From: Ruminococcaceae bacterium D5
GTDB taxonomy: Bacteria > Bacillota > Clostridia > Oscillospirales > Ruminococcaceae
Direction of reading: 5' to 3'
Assembly (NCBI GenBank): GCA_900113995.1
Contig: FORK01000007.1
Location: forward strand, 55,378-119,377
DNA length: 64,000 bases
The notes beneath the pieces are model-generated. The model had not been told where the DNA came from. It was given only the letters and a program-made list of their open reading frames with translations, and did no database searches. Below are positions 8,666 to 17,538 of the stretch, in pieces; within the stretch, counting starts at the first letter, position 1, and every line of letters begins with the position of its first letter. Position numbers and translations under genes: made by a program.

Positions 8666-8926
8666 ATGAAGCTGATCAACATCGGATTTGGCAACATGGT
8701 TTCCGCCAGAAAGCTGGTGGCGATCGTCAGCCCGGAATCGGCGCCGATCAAGCGGATCATTCAGGATGCGCGCGACCGCGGCAGCCTGATCGACGCCACC
8801 TATGGACGGCGTACCCGTGCGGTTATCATCACCGATTCGGATCACGTGATTTTGTCGGCGGTGCAGCCCGAGACGGTGGCCAACCGTCTGGGCGACGACG
8901 AGGACGAGGATGAGGAAGATGAGTAA
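8666..8926 (+). CDS. remA: RemA-like extracellular matrix regulator (DUF370)
   Basis: An 86-residue DNA-binding protein of the RemA/YlzA type. The sequence from [20 protein letters not shown] to [20 protein letters not shown] matches the family closely. In B. subtilis RemA activates biofilm-matrix operons and forms ring-like assemblies. The C-terminus ends in a run of Asp/Glu, somewhat more acidic than usual. It overlaps the start of gmk, so translation is probably coupled. Confidence 0.92.
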   Translation: MKLINIGFGNMVSARKLVAIVSPESAPIKRIIQDARDRGSLIDATYGRRTRAVIITDSDHVILSAVQPETVANRLGDDEDEDEEDE

Positions 8927-9545
8927 GCGCGGGCAGCTTGTGATTTATTCCGGCCCTTCGGGGGTCGGCAAGGGGACGCTGCTCGGTCCGCTGCTCGCCA
9001 CCGAGCCGGGACTGGTGCTCTCGGTGTCGGCGACCACCCGCGCTCCCCGCAAAGGGGAGGTGGACGGAGTTCACTATCACTTTATCTGCCGGGAGGAATT
9101 TGAGCGCCTGATTGCCGGCGGAGAGATGCTGGAATACACCGAATATAACGGAAACTACTACGGAACCCCGAAAAAATTCGTCGAACAGCGGCTTGACGCG
9201 GGTTATCATGTCGTCCTGGAAATTGAGGTGGACGGCGCGATGCAGGTACATCGTCTCTGCCCCGATGCGCTGATGATTTTTGTGATGCCCCCCTCCTTTG
9301 AGGAACTGCACCACCGGTTGGTCAGGCGCGGCACCGAAAGCCCCGAACAGTGCGCCGGACGGCTTGCGGCGGCGGTACGGGAAATCTCCTTTGCTGCACA
9401 GTATGATTTTATCGTGATCAACGATGAGATAGAAACAGCGAGACAGCAGCTTCTCTGCGCGATCGGCGCCGGGAAAATGCTTTCCCGCATTCAGAAAAAC
9501 AAGATTGAAGAGGTGCTATACCATGCTCAGACCTGCCATGATTGA
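8910..9545 (+). CDS. gmk: guanylate kinase
   Basis: An enzyme of up to 211 residues that phosphorylates GMP to GDP with ATP. The P-loop is GPSGVGKGT. The GMP-binding region [19 protein letters not shown] and the lid segment follow at the expected spacing. Two starts are possible, ATG 8910 or ATG 8919 (MSKRGQ); both lie inside the end of remA and near GAGGAAG. The 3' end overlaps rpoZ by 23 bases. Confidence 0.93.
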   Translation: MRKMSKRGQLVIYSGPSGVGKGTLLGPLLATEPGLVLSVSATTRAPRKGEVDGVHYHFICREEFERLIAGGEMLEYTEYNGNYYGTPKKFVEQRLDAGYHVVLEIEVDGAMQVHRLCPDALMIFVMPPSFEELHHRLVRRGTESPEQCAGRLAAAVREISFAAQYDFIVINDEIETARQQLLCAIGAGKMLSRIQKNKIEEVLYHAQTCHD

Positions 9546-9726
9546 AATGCTGAAACCTGATCAGGACTGTTATTCCTTTGTTGTTGCGGTGGCCAAGCGC
9601 GCCCGTGAGCTGGCCGATGAAGCGGAGGAAAAGCACGAGATCATCGACGAGAAGCCGGTGCGGCTGGCCATCGACGAATTTGCCGACGGCGAGACCTCCT
9701 TTGACCGCGAACACCACGCCTGCTGA
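9523..9726 (+). CDS. rpoZ: DNA-directed RNA polymerase omega subunit
   Basis: A 67-residue protein starting at ATG 9523, with GAAGAGG about 8 bases upstream. The core segment YSFVVAVAKRARELADEAEE and the following KPVRLAIDEFADG match the omega fold that clasps the beta' C-terminus. The start lies inside gmk. In many Firmicutes coaBC follows here, but in this genome priA comes directly, and coaBC is found at 62.3 kb. Confidence 0.9.
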   Translation: MLRPAMIEMLKPDQDCYSFVVAVAKRARELADEAEEKHEIIDEKPVRLAIDEFADGETSFDREHHAC

Positions 9727-9734
9727 ACCGGACC

Positions 9735-12167
9735 ATGAAGCTGGCCCAGGTCGTCGTTGACAAAGCTTCTCCGGCCTATGATAAGCCCTATGATTATCTT
9801 CTGCCCGATTCGATTCCGGCCCGCGCCGGCTGTCGGGTTCTTGTGCCGTTCGGTGCAGGAAGCAGGAGCCGGATTGCGATGGTGCTGGAGATTCGGGAAG
9901 GGGAGGCGCCTGCGCGCGCAAAAGCGGTGGCGGCGCTGCTTGATCCTGAGCCGCTGCTCTCGGAAGAGGGGCTCTGGCTGCTGCGTCTGCTGCATGACAC
10001 CACCTTCTGCGGATGGTTCGATGCGGTGCGCGCCCTTGTGGTTCCCGGCGCCGGCATGAAGATTGAACTGGGCCTTACTCCCGTGCGGGGACTGGCTCCG
10101 GAAGCCCTCGCACTGCTGTCCTCCGACGCCAGGCGGCTCTATGAGATTCTCTGTGCCCGACGCGGCGCCGTTTTGGAGCAAAGGGCGATCGCGGCTGCGG
10201 GACTTTCCGCCGATGCGCCTGCGCTGGCCGAGCTATTGGAACGGGGGCTTGCCAAACGCGAACAGCTCGTCCGCAAGCGGATTGTCGATGAACGGGCGGT
10301 GATGGTCCGCCTGCTGGAAGGGTATGGAGAGCATCCGCATACCGAAAAGCAGCAGAAGATCGTCGAGCTGCTCGAACAGGTCGGCTGCGCTTCGGTTCGG
10401 GAACTCTGCTACTTTACCGGTGTGACCCGCGCGGTGGTTGACCGGATGCGGAAAAGCGGAATGGTGGAGCTTTATGAAGAGCTTACCCCCCGCCGCGCCT
10501 CCTCCCGGACAGCCGGTCCGACCGATACCGAACCGATCCGTCTTTCCCCCTCGCAGCAGGCAGCCTTTGACCTGCTTTTGGAGGTCGGACGCAGCCCAAA
10601 GGCGGAGGTGTCCCTGCTGCATGGGGTCACCGGCAGCGGGAAAACGCAGGTCTTTCTCCGGCTGATCGAAGAAACCCTCTCCCGGGGGCGCACCGCACTG
10701 GTGCTGATCCCCGAGATTTCTCTCACTCCCCAGACCGTCTCAAAATTTTCGGCCCGCTTCGGCTCGCTGGTGGCAGTGCTGCACTCATCTCTCTCGATGA
10801 CCGAACGGTTTGACGAGTGGCAGAGAATCCGCAGCGGTGCGGCCCGCATCGTCGTCGGGACCCGCTCGGCGGTCATGGCGCCGCTGGAAAACATCGGCCT
10901 CATTGTGATCGACGAGGAGCAGGAACATACCTACCATTCGGAAAGCGCTCCGCGCTACCATGCCCGCGACATTGCCAAGCACCGGGCGGTGCGGCATCGT
11001 GCGCATCTGCTGCTCTGCTCGGCTACCCCCTCGATTGAAAGCTATTATTACGCCCTCTCCGGAAAGTACCATCTCGCCTGTCTTCCCGAGCGGTATTCGG
11101 GCAATCTGTTGCCTGAGGTACTGACCGTCGATATGAAAACCGCACCGCTTGCCGCCGGCTCCCAGACCCTCTCGGAGGAGCTCTGTGAACAGCTCCGGGA
11201 GACCTTCGAGCGCCGCGAGCAGGCGATTTTATTATTAAACCGGCGCGGTTACCACACCCTTGTCAAATGCTCCTCCTGCGGGGAGGTTTACCGCTGCCCC
11301 AATTGCTCGATTCCGCTGACCTACCACGCCGCCAACCGGCGGATGATCTGCCACTACTGCGGACATTCGGTTCCGGCCGATGCTCCCTGTCCCTCCTGCA
11401 AAAGCGCAATGCTGCGCCAGACCGGTGTGGGAACCCAGCGGGTGGAGGAAGAGCTGCACGCCCTTTTCCCGGATGCGAGGATTCTGCGGATGGATATGGA
11501 CACCACCATGTCCCGCTTTGCCCATGAACGCGGCTTCGGCGCCTTTTCCAGAGGAGAATATGACCTGATGATCGGCACCCAGATGGTCGCCAAGGGGCTG
11601 GATTTCCCCAACGTGACGCTGGTAGGGGTGCTCGCTGCGGATCAGTCACTGTATGCCGAGGACTTCCGCGGTTATGAGAGAACCTTTTCGCTGATTACCC
11701 AGGTGGTGGGCCGCTGCGGCCGGGGCGACAAGCCGGGGCGGGCGGTCATCCAGACCTTCGACCCCGAAAACCGGGTTCTTACCCTTGCGGCGGCGCAGGA
11801 TTACCCCGCCTTCTATCAGGAGGAGATCGGCTACCGGCGTGTGGGGCTTTATCCGCCGTTCTGCGACATCGCCTGCGCCGTATTTTCCAGCGCGGAGGAG
11901 GCTGAGGCGGTTCGCGCCGCGCGGGACTACGCTTCCCGCTTCGCCGAACTGGCGCGTGAGCAGTATTCCGGTCTGCCGCTGCGTCTGCTGGGTCCGGCCG
12001 AGTGCAGTCCATACCGGGTAGCGGGGCGGTACCGCTGCCGGCTGCTGGTCAAATGCCGCAGCGACCGGAGCACCCGCTCCCTTTTTGCCAGCCTGTTTGA
12101 ATGGTATTACGCACAGCGCTTTGCCGCAGTGCTGACCCTTGATTTTTATTATGATTCCAACGTGTGA
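9735..12167 (+). CDS. priA: primosomal protein N' (replication restart helicase PriA)
   Basis: An 810-residue helicase that reloads the replisome at stalled forks. The N-terminal 3'-binding domain and winged helix are followed by the Walker A motif GVTGSGKTQ (about residue 300) and the Walker B-like IDEEQ. A zinc-binding cluster comes next, with paired cysteines from CSSCGEVYRCPNC to APCPSC (about 510-555). The C-terminal helicase motifs include GTQMVAKGLDFPNVTLV. Length and motif order are normal. It sits 8 bases after rpoZ. Confidence 0.95.
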   Translation: MKLAQVVVDKASPAYDKPYDYLLPDSIPARAGCRVLVPFGAGSRSRIAMVLEIREGEAPARAKAVAALLDPEPLLSEEGLWLLRLLHDTTFCGWFDAVRALVVPGAGMKIELGLTPVRGLAPEALALLSSDARRLYEILCARRGAVLEQRAIAAAGLSADAPALAELLERGLAKREQLVRKRIVDERAVMVRLLEGYGEHPHTEKQQKIVELLEQVGCASVRELCYFTGVTRAVVDRMRKSGMVELYEELTPRRASSRTAGPTDTEPIRLSPSQQAAFDLLLEVGRSPKAEVSLLHGVTGSGKTQVFLRLIEETLSRGRTALVLIPEISLTPQTVSKFSARFGSLVAVLHSSLSMTERFDEWQRIRSGAARIVVGTRSAVMAPLENIGLIVIDEEQEHTYHSESAPRYHARDIAKHRAVRHRAHLLLCSATPSIESYYYALSGKYHLACLPERYSGNLLPEVLTVDMKTAPLAAGSQTLSEELCEQLRETFERREQAILLLNRRGYHTLVKCSSCGEVYRCPNCSIPLTYHAANRRMICHYCGHSVPADAPCPSCKSAMLRQTGVGTQRVEEELHALFPDARILRMDMDTTMSRFAHERGFGAFSRGEYDLMIGTQMVAKGLDFPNVTLVGVLAADQSLYAEDFRGYERTFSLITQVVGRCGRGDKPGRAVIQTFDPENRVLTLAAAQDYPAFYQEEIGYRRVGLYPPFCDIACAVFSSAEEAEAVRAARDYASRFAELAREQYSGLPLRLLGPAECSPYRVAGRYRCRLLVKCRSDRSTRSLFASLFEWYYAQRFAAVLTLDFYYDSNV

Positions 12168-12235
12168 CGGCCTTCGGGCCGGAACTGCCTTTCCGGCTGC
12201 GGAAAAGGGAAATGAGAAAGGAAGGAACGGAAAAG

Positions 12236-12703
12236 ATGGCGATTCGCAATATTCTGCGCGATTCGGACGGAAGGCTCCGCAAAAAGAGCCGGCCGGTTGA
12301 ACGCTTTGACGAAAGACTCCTCGAGCTTCTTGGGGACATGGCCGACACGATGCACAAGGCCGACGGGGTTGGCCTTGCGGCTCCCCAGGTCGGAATCCTG
12401 CGCCGGGCGGTGGTCATTGATATCGGCGAGGGAGTGATCGAGATGATCAATCCCGAGATTGTCTGGAAGAGCGGGGAACTGGTGGACGATGCCGAGGGAT
12501 GCCTTTCTTCCCCTGGCGAATATGGCATGGTCAAGCGCCCTCAAAAGGTAAAGGCCGTTTACTGCGACCGCAGCGGCGTTCGGCGTGAGCTGGAAGGGGA
12601 GGGCCTGCTCGCCCGCGCCATCTGTCATGAGCTTGACCATCTCGACGGGGTGCTCTTCAAGGACCTCGCCAGCGAAATGCTTGACCCGGAGGAGCTGGGC
12701 TGA
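12236..12703 (+). CDS. def: peptide deformylase
   Basis: A 155-residue metalloenzyme that removes the formyl group from nascent proteins. All three family motifs are intact: GVGLAAPQVG, EGCLSSPG (metal-binding Cys) and CHELDHLDG (HExxH metal site). The ATG at 12236 was chosen for its GAAAGGAAGGAA ribosome site. Its stop overlaps the fmt start (TGATG), placing the formylation and deformylation enzymes in one unit. Confidence 0.95.
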   Translation: MAIRNILRDSDGRLRKKSRPVERFDERLLELLGDMADTMHKADGVGLAAPQVGILRRAVVIDIGEGVIEMINPEIVWKSGELVDDAEGCLSSPGEYGMVKRPQKVKAVYCDRSGVRRELEGEGLLARAICHELDHLDGVLFKDLASEMLDPEELG

Positions 12704-13653
12704 TGCGGATCGTTTTTATGGGAACCCCTGATTTTGCTCTGCCGTCCCTTCAACGGCTGATTGACGACGGGCATGAGCTGGCTGCGGTCTACTGCCAGCC
12801 GGATAAACCGCAGGGGCGTCATTTTATCCTGACTCCGCCTCCGGTCAAGATTCTTGCGCAGAGGTACGAAATTCCGGTCGAGCAGCCTGCGACCCTGAAA
12901 AGCGAAGAAGCCCGGAGGCGCCTCGCCGGATTCTGCCCCGAGCTGATCGTCGTCGCCGCCTATGGGAAGATTCTGCCGCGCGCAGTGCTTGAACTGCCGA
13001 GGTACGGCTGCATCAACGTTCATGGGTCCCTGCTTCCCCGTTACCGCGGCGCGGCGCCGATCCAATGGGCGGTCATCAACAATGAGCCGAAGAGCGGGGT
13101 GACCATCATGCGGATGGCTGAAGGACTCGACACCGGCGACATGCTGCTGGTGCGGGAAACGCCTATCGGACCGGATGAGACGGCCGGGGAGCTTTTTGAC
13201 CGCATCGCAGTGCTGGGAGCACAAGCGCTTTCCGAGGCGGTGGCGGGCTTCAACGCCCTGGTTCCCGTCCCGCAGGACAATGCGCTCGCATGCTGGGCGA
13301 GGCCGCTGACAAAGTCCGACGGCGAGGCTGACTGGAGTCGTGCCGCCGAAGAAATTTATGCACAGATCCGCGGCGTCAGCCCATGGCCGGGCGCTTACAC
13401 ATTTTTAGATGGAAAACGGCTCAAAATACAGAAGGCGGCGCGCTGTGCGGCTTCGGTTCCGTCTGGCTGCCGCGCCGGCGCGGTGTTCGCCCTGGAGGAC
13501 GGCTGCCCGGTTGTCGCATGCGGCACTGGCGCGATCCTGCTGCGGGAGGTTCAGCTCGAGGGCGGCCGCCGCATTACAGGGGCCGAGTTTGTCCGGGGAC
13601 AGCGGATTCTGCCCGACTGCTCGACGCTGCTCGGCAGAAATTCAGCCGACTAA
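12703..13653 (+). CDS. fmt: methionyl-tRNA formyltransferase
   Basis: A 316-residue enzyme that formylates Met-tRNA(fMet) using 10-formyl-THF. The N-terminal formyltransferase domain has the folate-site segment INVHGSLLPRYRGAAPIQWAVIN with the catalytic Asn-His pair, and DTGDMLL downstream. The C-terminal tRNA-binding domain (from about 205) is present. It is translationally coupled to def. Confidence 0.95.
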   Translation: MRIVFMGTPDFALPSLQRLIDDGHELAAVYCQPDKPQGRHFILTPPPVKILAQRYEIPVEQPATLKSEEARRRLAGFCPELIVVAAYGKILPRAVLELPRYGCINVHGSLLPRYRGAAPIQWAVINNEPKSGVTIMRMAEGLDTGDMLLVRETPIGPDETAGELFDRIAVLGAQALSEAVAGFNALVPVPQDNALACWARPLTKSDGEADWSRAAEEIYAQIRGVSPWPGAYTFLDGKRLKIQKAARCAASVPSGCRAGAVFALEDGCPVVACGTGAILLREVQLEGGRRITGAEFVRGQRILPDCSTLLGRNSAD

Positions 13654-13671
13654 AAAAGGAAGTGGTTTTCG

Positions 13672-14370
13672 TTGTTCTACTTTCCCTTTGATTCCTACTA
13701 TTTTATTCTGGTGATTCCGGCGATCCTGCTTTCGATGTGGGCGCAGTCGAAGGTGCAGTCCACCTTTTCCCGCTACCAGAGGGTGCATGCCGCCTCAGGA
13801 CTGACCGGATGCGATGTCGCACGACGGATTTTGGACGAAAACGGCCTGTACGACGTGCGGGTTGAACGGATCGCAGGCTCCCTGACCGATCACTACGATC
13901 CCGGCGCGCGGGTGGTGCGCCTTTCAGAGAGCGTCTGGGGAAGCGGTTCGGTCGCGGCTCTGGGGGTCGCCGCTCACGAGACGGGCCATGCGGTGCAGCA
14001 TGCACAGCATTATGCGCCCCTGACCGTCCGCAATGCGGTGATTCCCATTACCAACTTCGGAGCCAAGCTTTCGATGCCTCTTTTGATGATCGGCCTGCTG
14101 TTGGGATATCCTTCGCTGGTCAGCCTCGGCATCCTTGCATTTTCGCTGGTGACCTTTTTCCAGCTGATCACTCTGCCGGTCGAGTACAACGCCAGCTCCC
14201 GCGCGATGCGCACCCTTGTGGACGGCCATATTCTGCGCGACGAGCAGGAGATCGACGGTACGCGCCGGGTTCTTTCGGCCGCGGCGCTGACCTATGTGGC
14301 GGCGCTGATTGTCTCGGCGGCGCAGCTCCTGCGGCTGATTCTGCTGTTCGGCAGAAGACGCAGGGATTAA
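13672..14370 (+). CDS. zinc-dependent membrane peptidase, YugP family
   Basis: A 232-residue membrane protein with a TTG start at 13672 behind AAAAAGGAAG. The zinc motif HETGHAVQH lies near residue 103, after a soluble segment. Membrane helices lie at about 5-20, 120-165 and near the C-terminus. YugP-type peptidases are common between fmt and rsmB in clostridia, but their substrates are not established. A short inverted repeat (14371-14377/14386-14392) lies right after the stop. Confidence 0.88.
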   Translation: MFYFPFDSYYFILVIPAILLSMWAQSKVQSTFSRYQRVHAASGLTGCDVARRILDENGLYDVRVERIAGSLTDHYDPGARVVRLSESVWGSGSVAALGVAAHETGHAVQHAQHYAPLTVRNAVIPITNFGAKLSMPLLMIGLLLGYPSLVSLGILAFSLVTFFQLITLPVEYNASSRAMRTLVDGHILRDEQEIDGTRRVLSAAALTYVAALIVSAAQLLRLILLFGRRRRD

Positions 14371-14458
14371 GCCGCAGCGGATATCCTGCGGCGCCGCTTC
14401 TGCATGCCGCGGGGCAGGAACCGCATTCCCCATTCCGACAGCAAAGTGAGGTCAACCG

Positions 14459-15742
14459 ATGAAATCATCCCGCCAAGTCGCGGCAGAGGCGCTTTTGCGC
14501 GTCGAACGCGGCGGATATTCCCAGCTTACCCTCGACGCCGCGCTTACCAAAGCGCGGCTGTCGGTGCGTGATGCGGCTTTTTGCACCGCCCTCTTTTATG
14601 GAGTGCTCGAACGCCGCCTGACGCTGGATCACTGCATCGCGGCCTATGCCCGTCATCCTCTCTCCGATACGGTGGCACAGATTCTGCGGCTTTCGTTTTA
14701 TCAGCTGCTCTATCTCGGTTCGGTACCGCGCCACGCGGCGGTCGACGAAGGGGTGAATCTCACCCGTGCGATGGGGCAGGCGCGGGCGAGCGGAATGGTC
14801 AACGGAATACTGCGCAGCTTCCTGCGGGACGGCTGCCGGCTTCCGTCTGTTGAAGGGGATGCGACAGCCCATCTGATGATTGAGTATTCCTGTGGTGAGG
14901 CGGTCGTCCGGCGCCTGCTCGAGACCTATGGGGAGGAGAGCGCCCGTGAAATCCTCGCCGCTTCGATCGGCCGCCCGCCGCTTTATATTCGGGTGAATCC
15001 GCTGAAAACCGACCCGGATACCCTGCTTTCCCATTTGGAGAAGCACGGCTGTGCGGCGAAGGCCCGGCTGCTCGATGGAAACTGTCTCGAGATGAGCGGC
15101 GATCCGGTGCATACCGTCTCGCATAAGCTCGGTTATTTCCATGTGCAGGATTATTGCTCGCAGCAAGCGGCGCTCGCTCTCGAACCGCCCCCCGGATCGC
15201 GGGTGCTCGACTGTTGCGCAGCCCCCGGTTCCAAGAGCTTTGTGCTCGCCGGACTGATGGAGGACCGGGGAGAAATTCTCGCCTGCGATGCGGCTGCCGG
15301 TCGGCTTTCTCTCGTCGAGGCAGGAGCGAAGCGGCTGGGCATCAGTTGCATTGCCACCCGGGCGCAGGACGGAACCATTTACGAGCCTTCGCTCGGATTG
15401 TTTGACCGGGTGCTCTGCGATGTGCCTTGCTCGGGGCTCGGTGTGCTGCGCCGCAAGCCGGAGATCAAGTACCGGGACGAAGAGGCTTTCGGCGGCCTGC
15501 CCGCCTTACAGTATAAAATTCTGGAAACGGCCGCAAACTATCTGAAGCGGGATGGGATGCTGGTCTATTCCACCTGTACCATTCTGCCCGAAGAAAACGA
15601 GCGGGTCGTTTCCCGCTTCCTGCGGGAGCACCCCGCGTTTGCGCCCGCACCGTTTGGAGAGGACGGCTGGTCTTCCACCCATCTGCCGGAAACCGGCGGC
15701 GGAGACGGATTTTTCATCTCACGAATCAGGAGGGTCGAATGA
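14459..15742 (+). CDS. rsmB: 16S rRNA (cytosine-967 C5)-methyltransferase RsmB
   Basis: A 427-residue enzyme. The N-terminal NusB-like RNA-binding domain (about 1-130) is followed by the SAM-binding methyltransferase domain with LDCCAAPGSKSF. The two catalytic cysteines are in DVPCSGLGVLRRKPEI and YSTCTILPEENE. AAAGTGAGG precedes the ATG. The stop overlaps the rlmN start by 4 bases (ATGA). Confidence 0.94.
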   Translation: MKSSRQVAAEALLRVERGGYSQLTLDAALTKARLSVRDAAFCTALFYGVLERRLTLDHCIAAYARHPLSDTVAQILRLSFYQLLYLGSVPRHAAVDEGVNLTRAMGQARASGMVNGILRSFLRDGCRLPSVEGDATAHLMIEYSCGEAVVRRLLETYGEESAREILAASIGRPPLYIRVNPLKTDPDTLLSHLEKHGCAAKARLLDGNCLEMSGDPVHTVSHKLGYFHVQDYCSQQAALALEPPPGSRVLDCCAAPGSKSFVLAGLMEDRGEILACDAAAGRLSLVEAGAKRLGISCIATRAQDGTIYEPSLGLFDRVLCDVPCSGLGVLRRKPEIKYRDEEAFGGLPALQYKILETAANYLKRDGMLVYSTCTILPEENERVVSRFLREHPAFAPAPFGEDGWSSTHLPETGGGDGFFISRIRRVE

Positions 15743-16803
15743 ACGAAGCGGTTGAAAAAGTCGATATTCTTTCGATGCTGCCCGGCGAGCTGGAAGAGAT
15801 GCTTGCCGAGCTTGCACAGCCGCGTTTCCGGGCGGGACAGCTCTTTTCCTGGCTGCACGAAAAGCGGGCCGGCACCTTTGAGGAGATGACCAACCTGCCC
15901 TCTGCGCTGCGCAGCGCCCTTGCTGAACGCTGCGAGATTACCCCGGTTGCGGAGCGCCGGCGCCAGCAGGCGAAGGATGGAACAGTGAAATTCCTCTTTG
16001 CGCTTGGGGACGGCAACACGATTGAATCGGTGCTGATGCGCCATGACTACGGAAATTCGCTCTGCATCTCCTCACAGGTGGGGTGCCGGATGGGCTGTAA
16101 GTTCTGCGCCTCGACGATCGGCGGCAAGATCCGGGATCTGCGCCCCTCCGAAATGCTTGGCCAGATTTATGCGGCCGGCCGGCTGACAGGCGAACGGATC
16201 GACAGCATCGTGATGATGGGAATCGGGGAGCCGCTTGATAATTTTCAGAATGTCGGGAGGTTTCTGGAACTGGTCCACCACCCGAAGGGGCTGCACCTCT
16301 CACATCGGCACATCTCCCTTTCCACCTGCGGGCTGGTTCCGATGATCGACGAGCTGGCCAAACGGAAATACCAGCTCACCCTCTCGGTTTCACTGCATGC
16401 CTGTGACAATGAGACGCGCGGCCGGATTATGCCGGTCAATCACAGCTACCCCATCGAAGAGCTTCTCGCCGCCTGCAAACGGTATTTTGAGGCGACCGGC
16501 CGGCGGATTTCCTATGAGTATTCCCTGATCGCGGGGGTCAATGACAGCCCCGAACAGGCGAAACGGCTGCTTGCCCTGCTGCGGGATCAGAGCTGCCACG
16601 TCAATTTGATTCCGGTCAACCCGGTTGCCGAGACGGGCTTTCAGCGCGGCAGCCGCAGGGATGCCGAGGCGTTTCGGGATATTTTGACAGCCGGAGGGCT
16701 TTCCGCGACGATCCGGCGGGAACTGGGAACCGAAATCGACGCCGCCTGCGGACAGCTGCGGCGCAACGAAGCAAGGAAGGAGGGCGAGCCGGTATGTGGA
16801 TGA
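15739..16803 (+). CDS. rlmN: dual-specificity rRNA/tRNA adenine-C2 methyltransferase RlmN
   Basis: A 354-residue radical-SAM enzyme that methylates A2503 of 23S rRNA and A37 of some tRNAs. The 4Fe-4S motif CRMGCKFCAS (CxxxCxxC) is intact. Other family marks are MMGIGEPLDNF, the LSVSLHA segment and a C-terminal catalytic cysteine around GTEIDAACGQL. It starts within the rsmB stop and overlaps prpC by 10 bases, so it belongs to a tightly packed operon. Confidence 0.95.
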   Translation: MNEAVEKVDILSMLPGELEEMLAELAQPRFRAGQLFSWLHEKRAGTFEEMTNLPSALRSALAERCEITPVAERRRQQAKDGTVKFLFALGDGNTIESVLMRHDYGNSLCISSQVGCRMGCKFCASTIGGKIRDLRPSEMLGQIYAAGRLTGERIDSIVMMGIGEPLDNFQNVGRFLELVHHPKGLHLSHRHISLSTCGLVPMIDELAKRKYQLTLSVSLHACDNETRGRIMPVNHSYPIEELLAACKRYFEATGRRISYEYSLIAGVNDSPEQAKRLLALLRDQSCHVNLIPVNPVAETGFQRGSRRDAEAFRDILTAGGLSATIRRELGTEIDAACGQLRRNEARKEGEPVCG

Positions 16804-17537
16804 CAGGCGAAACCGATGTCGGCCAGAAACGAAAAAATAATCAGGACACCTTTCTGACTGAGCAGCTTTCCGGCGGGTGCGGCCTGCTGCTCGTCTGTGA
16901 CGGCATGGGCGGAGAGCGGGGCGGGGCGGTCGCCAGCGGACTGGCGCTTTCCGCCGCGGCAGAAAGCCTGCGCCGCTCGGTCGGTGTTGGGATGAATGAA
17001 AACTCGATCCGCCGCGCTCTGGAATGCGCGGGTGCGGCCGCCAACGCCGCTGTCTTCGATGCCGCCTCACAGGACGCCGCTCTGCACGGCATGGGCACCA
17101 CCCTCGTCGGCGCGGTGGTGCAGGAGGACAGCGCCCACTTTCTTCACGCAGGCGACTCCCGCGCTTATCTGCTGCGGGACGACCTGCTGACCCAGCTCAC
17201 CGTCGATCACACAGTGGTGCAGATGCTGGTTGACCGGGGCGAAATCAGCGAGAGGGATGCGAAGGTGCACCCGCAGAGACATTATATCACCCGTGCAGTC
17301 GGGGTGGGGGAACAGCTGCGCTATGATATCTTTTCGATCGACCTGCTGCCGGGCGATGCTCTGCTTCTGTGCAGCGACGGACTCTACAATTACCTGAGCC
17401 ACGAGGACCTTTGCGCGCTGGCTGCCGTTGCACTGCGCTGCGGCAGTGCGAAGCCGCTGATCGACCGCGCCAATGAAAACGGCGGCGGTGACAACATCAC
17501 GGCGGTGCTCTGCCGGACCGCAAACAGGGAGAAGTAA
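16794..17537 (+). CDS. prpC: PP2C-family protein phosphatase
   Basis: A 247-residue Mn/Mg-dependent Ser/Thr phosphatase that counteracts PrkC. The metal-binding motifs are present in order: residues near the N-terminus (TDVGQKRKNNQD), VCDGMGGERGG, HAGDSRAYLL, LCSDGLYNYL and GGGDNITAVL. Start ATG 16794 (MWMTGET) lies inside rlmN behind AAGGAGGG. One base separates its stop from prkC. Confidence 0.94.
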   Translation: MWMTGETDVGQKRKNNQDTFLTEQLSGGCGLLLVCDGMGGERGGAVASGLALSAAAESLRRSVGVGMNENSIRRALECAGAAANAAVFDAASQDAALHGMGTTLVGAVVQEDSAHFLHAGDSRAYLLRDDLLTQLTVDHTVVQMLVDRGEISERDAKVHPQRHYITRAVGVGEQLRYDIFSIDLLPGDALLLCSDGLYNYLSHEDLCALAAVALRCGSAKPLIDRANENGGGDNITAVLCRTANREK

Positions 17538-17538
17538 C